This document shows, in pieces, positions 59,832 through 64,000 of a DNA stretch of 64,000 nt. How positions within the stretch are numbered: position 1 is the first letter of the stretch; each line of letters starts with the position of its first letter. This stretch comes from Branchiostoma floridae (lineage: Eukaryota > Chordata > Leptocardii > Amphioxiformes > Branchiostomatidae): the NCBI RefSeq assembly GCF_000003815.2, contig NC_049992.1, positions 15,726,391 through 15,790,390 of the forward strand, written 5' to 3'. The translations under genes were made by a program, and so were the position numbers. The notes below the pieces were generated by a model, which saw nothing but the letters and a program-made list of their open reading frames with translations, was not told where the DNA came from and searched no databases.

Positions 59832-60902
59832 AAAGTTAACGGGGGCCGCCCTAAGATGCCCCCTGCCCTAAGATGCCCAGATTTTTTGCTGATCTTATTA
59901 TGCATAAGTACGCCGTGTTTGTTGCCACTGACTATGATGATTAGAAAGGTAAATAAACCAAGTCCAAACAAACAGCTTTTTTTTTTCTATTAAATTTTTT
60001 TTTTACACATATTCACTTCCCTTTTTTTTTTTGAAGACAGAATTTTCACAATAATGTTGTTAGCGCCGAATCACTGTGGTCACCTGTTACTAGGTATTGG
60101 TGGCTCGTGTCCATAAATAAACAACCAGTAAAAAAACAGCCACACAACTGTCATACACATAAGAAATAAAGCTTCACAAAACACTACAAATATTGGTCTT
60201 CAAATGTTTGTTGAGTAGAAAAAAACACATAAGCATCACCGCGTTGTTTTCCCCAGGGAGCGTGGCCCCACAGGTGGCAGACAAGCGAACGCCCAAAAGA
60301 ATTGTTACTCTAACAAATGATTCATACCGTCTATAAAAATGAAATTTCACAGAGTGATGTCGAATATGTTTCCCAATACGTACACAGAGTTTCTTTGTGA
60401 TTTTGGCGTTGTCGTTTTTCGTAATGATTTTGTTTGTCGGGCCGCCGCATTCAGTGCATTTCGCCCATTTCCCATGAAAACACGACCTGGATTGTGAAAG
60501 ATTTAGCCCTCTTTGCGGGAGACAAGAAGCACACAAAATCACAATTTTACTGTCAAAAGAAAGCTATTATATCATAAAGTTAGAATTTTTATTTATGTTT
60601 GTCTAAATTCTTCCAAAGAGAGCAAATTCCAAAAGCGGGGCAAGTTAGGGCGCACTGTTTAACGCGGCTCAAAATCAGAATTTATATTCATGATAACGTC
60701 CTCAGTGTTTGCCAGTTGTAACGCGGAGGGTGAAGGGTTCATGAACAGTATGAACACCTTCCTTATTCAAGTATGGTCTCTAGATGAATGTGTTAAAAAT
60801 TCATTGACCAAAACTTGACCACTCTTTGGCAACTAGTGATGGAGCGCCGTGAGTTCGAGCGCATAAAAAAGCGGGCATCTTAGGGCGGCCCCCATTAACT
60901 TT
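59832..60902. mobile_element. 1.07-kb GC-tipped inverted-repeat element, copy 1
   Basis: The terminal 30 bp on each side are inverted copies with one mismatch (AAAGTTAA, C/T, then GGGGGCCGCCCTAAGATGCC). TTAA occurs at 59836-59839 and 60895-60898, so a piggyBac-type TTAA duplication is possible but not proven, because the symmetry continues outside TTAA. CCCTAAGATGCCC recurs just inside the left end. The minus strand has a 122-codon frame (60174-60542) with two CxxC pairs. A second copy starts at about 63151. Confidence 0.75.
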
Positions 60903-62713
60903 AATTTTCTGTCACTGAGCGAGGAAGCCAGATTTCATTGACTGACAGTCAAAGGACACACTTCATTGCAAAAATGTAGTTTCGTGCTAGGGGGCATTGC
61001 CAGTTGCTTGCAATCAACAAACACATCTGCAAAATGTTAACACCATATGAACACCAGCTCACGACCTTTTACACAGTCTTCAACATGCTGTCTGTAATGT
61101 CAGTGTCATTGACAATGTCCTTATTGCAGTTTTGAGACTGTGGTTTCATAAATTTGCACCATACATTTATTTTTATACTAATTTGGGTATGTTGAACTTG
61201 AAGTAAGCTTTCAGACAGATGGTCTGTGTCAGTTTAAAAAGGGGCGGGTCTACCTCCTTTGGGCAGTGAATTTGAACACTTTCACAGATGCTATCAAAAT
61301 TTCTACTCTCTCACACTGTAATCTAAGATAAACATCCTAATTTCCCCAAATTACCCAACAGAAATGACAAAAATACTATCAAAAATTCTGCTCCTTTGCC
61401 ATTTTGTTGCCCATATTGTGCTAGATCCCTACATTTTTAAACAGAAATGCCATGAATACTACTAGATTTTCTGTGTTTTTCCCATCCTGCTAACTTAAAT
61501 CTTCAATGTGATGGGGTCATTTTCTGGTGAATTTGTTCTGGTAAATTTGTGCATCTGTCTTGTCCTAAGGATATGCCATCACTAAGAAAAGGGTTCATTC
61601 CAGTCATTTATGTAGGATGTGCTGTTGAACAGTTCATTAAATTTCGTACTGTCTTGAGGTCTGGCAGCAGGAGGAGGTCAATATTCATTGTTCCTAGATT
61701 GTTAGAGGGTAACAGAGCAGTACTGGTAGTATACAACAAGGGGAAATAGAGAACACCATGTGGAGTTTGTCAAGGCTTTTCAAGGTCACCTTTGTATCAA
61801 CATGCCTGTCTATCATCCTGTCACTGAGGCATTGTGGGAATCCTTACCTTCCTGGTGGAATTTCCAACGAAATTACTTAGAATCACACATTTTTGGCCTA
61901 TGACCAACATTTGGTTATTGGTTTTTGATTATATGCTGTCACCAATGATATGATGATTTATTCTCATAAAAGAGCCTTCAATTGGTTGAATAGTTTCCTA
62001 CATTCTTGCCCTGTTTCTAAAGAAAGACAAGGGTAAGGCAGTGTGAAAAATTGGCAAATGGCAGCTGTACAAGTACTCCTTGTTGTCCTTTATCCAAACA
62101 TCAAGGCTGAAAACTTTCTACTCACTTTAAGTGTGGTGTAATCAGTACCTTTCAAACCCTTTCCTGAAAAAAAACATGACCGTGTAGGTATACGCCCCCA
62201 CCCACTGTTGTATGTGTTGGCAGCAAGGCTATTTTGGGGATTTGCAGTACTCAGACTCTGTATTTAGTGGTGTTTGACAGTCATTTCAATGGAACCTTTT
62301 GCACAGCGCATTACCGAACATTGGCTTCCTAAGTGATATTTCCAGTCTCCTTTTTGTTGCAGCAAATTGTTGATCTGATTCTGAGAATTCTTTTCCGAGA
62401 CATTTTACTTTTGTCATTTTATCTAGTTAGCACAGCATTTTGTAACCTGACCAGCATTCAATTATAATGTGTGTAATCCTTATCAAAATACTCTCATTCC
62501 ACTTGCCTTACAATTCCCTGTTCTTCTTTAGGCAAAGCTCCCCTCCAGCTTTTCAAATAGAATAATCCTGAAAGAAGAGCTCTGTTTTATCAGCTTCATC
62601 AGGAGGGAATTACATTAATCAGACATGCTCTATTAATTACCAAAATTATCTCTCCCAAAGGAACAAACTAAAGCATGTGCAATTCTTCTAGTCTTTGACT
62701 CCTTTCTGTCTGA

Positions 62714-63073
62714 GGCACGATCTACACACAGTTTTTTTTCCGATATCAGCGAGCCTACAACCTCTCACCGACAGCTTTTTTATATCGTCTAGATGGAACT
62801 ACTATATCGCCATTATGATATCGGGAAAATTTCTCCCGAAAGGTCCGGACCATTCGTACGATACCTTACCGATAGCTTAGCAGGGGTCCCCGACAGCTTC
62901 GCGCGCGTGTAGATGCTTCCCGACTTCGGGAAGGCTCATTAGCATATAACGCCATCTGGAAAATCGCGCTATATGTTTATGACTACAAGCGCCATGGGTG
63001 TCCGGCCCCCTACGTTCTAGATCCCTCCCGACATCTCCACAGATATCGGTAAAAACTGTGTGTAGACTGGGCC
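62714..63073. mobile_element. 360-bp CpG-rich MITE, CTACACACAG ends, TGA flanks
   Basis: GGCACGATCTACACACAG at the left pairs with CTGTGTGTAGACTGGGCC at the right, continuing with CCGATATC/GATATCGG. TGA on both sides (62711-62713 and 63074-63076) could be a 3-bp target duplication of Harbinger type. CGATA/TATCG words recur internally. Confidence 0.65.
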
Positions 63074-63150
63074 TGAGAGAGGAAAGTTTGAAAGCTGTTC
63101 AGGTGTATATCATTATCAATTTTCTGACATTTGCCTTGCTACATGTATAT

Positions 63151-64000
63151 AACGCGGGCCGCCCTAAGACGGTCCCCGTCGTAAGACGGTACGGATTTTT
63201 TGCTGATCTTATTATCCATAAGTACACCGTGTTTGTTGCCACTGACTATGCTGATTACAAAGGTAAATAAACCAAGTCCATGCACACAGCTTTAATTTGC
63301 ATTCCAAGTATACTTTAACATATTTACTTCATGTTTTTTAAGAGCAGAATTCTAACAGTAATGTTGACAGTGCTGAATCACTGCGGTCACCGGCCTCTGC
63401 GTATTGGCGGCTCGTGTCGCTAACTATACGAACTCATCCAAGCAGTCATACAACTGCCATGATACACATAAATAAAGCTCCATAAAACACTATGAATATG
63501 GGTCTTCAAATGTTTGTTGAGTAGAAAAGCAACCAAAAGGAAGCGACATAAACATTGCCACCATTGTACTCCCAAGGGAGTGTGGCCGTGAAGGTGGCAG
63601 ACTAGAGAACGCTCCAAAGATTTATTTGACTGTAACAAATGATTCGTGCTGTCTATGAAAATAAGACTTGACAGAGAGATGTAGATGATATTTTCATATA
63701 ATCAGACGGAGTTTTGTTGATGTTGGCGGTGTCGTTTTTTCGTAATATTTTTTTAGTCGGGCATTCACAATCAGTGCATTCAGCCCATTGCCCGTAAAAC
63801 ATCAGCTGGATTGTTCTAGGTACAGCCTTCCTCATGTGAGACAAGAAGTACATACAGTCACGATTTTACTGTCAAAAGAAAGCTAAAATATCATACTATT
63901 AATTTTTTTCTGTGTACTTAAATTTACCACTTACTTCTGAAGAGAGCAAAATATAAAAAAAAGCGTACCGAGTTAGGCACACTGTCCAGCGTAGCACAAA
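63151..64000. mobile_element. GC-tipped inverted-repeat element, copy 2 (runs off the window)
   Basis: Starts AACGCGGGCCGCCCTAAGAC and follows copy 1 (59832-60902) throughout, for example TTTTTTGCTGATCTTATTAT and GTGTTTGTTGCCACTGACTA. Its right end is beyond 64000. The minus-strand CxxC frame of copy 1 is broken here by stops and a one-base shift. Confidence 0.75.

Larger units (their letters stand above)
57372..64000 (+). other. HSPG2: perlecan intron 6 (partial)
   Basis: Begins GTATGA and runs past the window end. I looked for the Cys/Asp-rich LDL-receptor class A exon expected next and found none, so it should lie downstream. The intron is dense with DNA-transposon remnants (listed). No other exon supported. 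Confidence 0.7.

Noticed and set aside
57372-64000. Search for an LDL-receptor class A exon following the SEA module
   Set aside because: No Cys-rich frame with the SDE-type motif was found; the exon is assumed to be downstream of the window.
1-64000. CRISPR arrays, operons, bacterial promoters or rRNA genes
   Set aside because: No regularly spaced repeats with unique spacers and no rRNA-like stretches; the DNA has eukaryotic intron-exon structure.

Overview
The window is metazoan nuclear DNA, and a lancelet (Branchiostoma-like chordate) is my best guess. The reasons are the small exons in long AT-rich introns, the very frequent ACATGTA words, the dense small inverted-repeat elements, and a basement-membrane proteoglycan gene of chordate type. 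The species call is an inference. No operons, CRISPR arrays or other prokaryotic features are present.

Only one protein-coding gene can be supported: the 5' part of a plus-strand gene for perlecan (HSPG2, the basement-membrane heparan sulfate proteoglycan core protein). Exon 1 (18249-18341) encodes the signal peptide. A single 1.29-kb exon 2 (40090-41377) encodes an acidic region with about 20 Pro-Thr dipeptides, ending in one Ser-Gly-Ser-Gly glycosaminoglycan site. Exon 3 (about 48290-48502) is a Thr-rich linker with an uncertain 5' edge. Exons 4-6 (54609-54718, 55075-55133, 57214-57371) together encode a SEA module. Splice phases run 0, 1, 1, 0, 2, 1 and are consistent across every junction except the 5' edge of exon 3. 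The exons total 1921 coding nucleotides, about 640 residues. The LDL-receptor class A modules that should follow lie beyond position 64000.

Positions 1 to about 17.9 kb are intergenic or upstream DNA with no convincing exon. They hold a tRNA-derived SINE-like unit, a tRNA-like remnant, several MITEs, long GT, AT and CCAA/CCGA microsatellites, and an almost perfect 91-nt hairpin. A CpG-richer 5' leader precedes exon 1. Intron 1 (21.7 kb) carries a cluster of related foldback MITEs, a 67-nt miRNA-sized hairpin, a hAT-like element with GTGCACC boxes, and a 1.4-kb foldback element that splits a 27-bp minisatellite. Introns 2-6 carry a LINE 3' end, a second copy of a TA-flanked palindromic MITE, a Harbinger-like MITE ending about 50 nt before exon 4, a MITE ending about 53 nt before exon 6, and two copies of a roughly 1-kb GC-tipped inverted-repeat element.

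The points most worth following up are the exon 3 acceptor (one base from a canonical, in-phase AG, with a possible alternative signal peptide in the same place), the lineage-specific Pro-Thr domain, the two hairpins, and the family of foldback elements that share the core TCTCCAAGCAGA and 8-bp target duplications.
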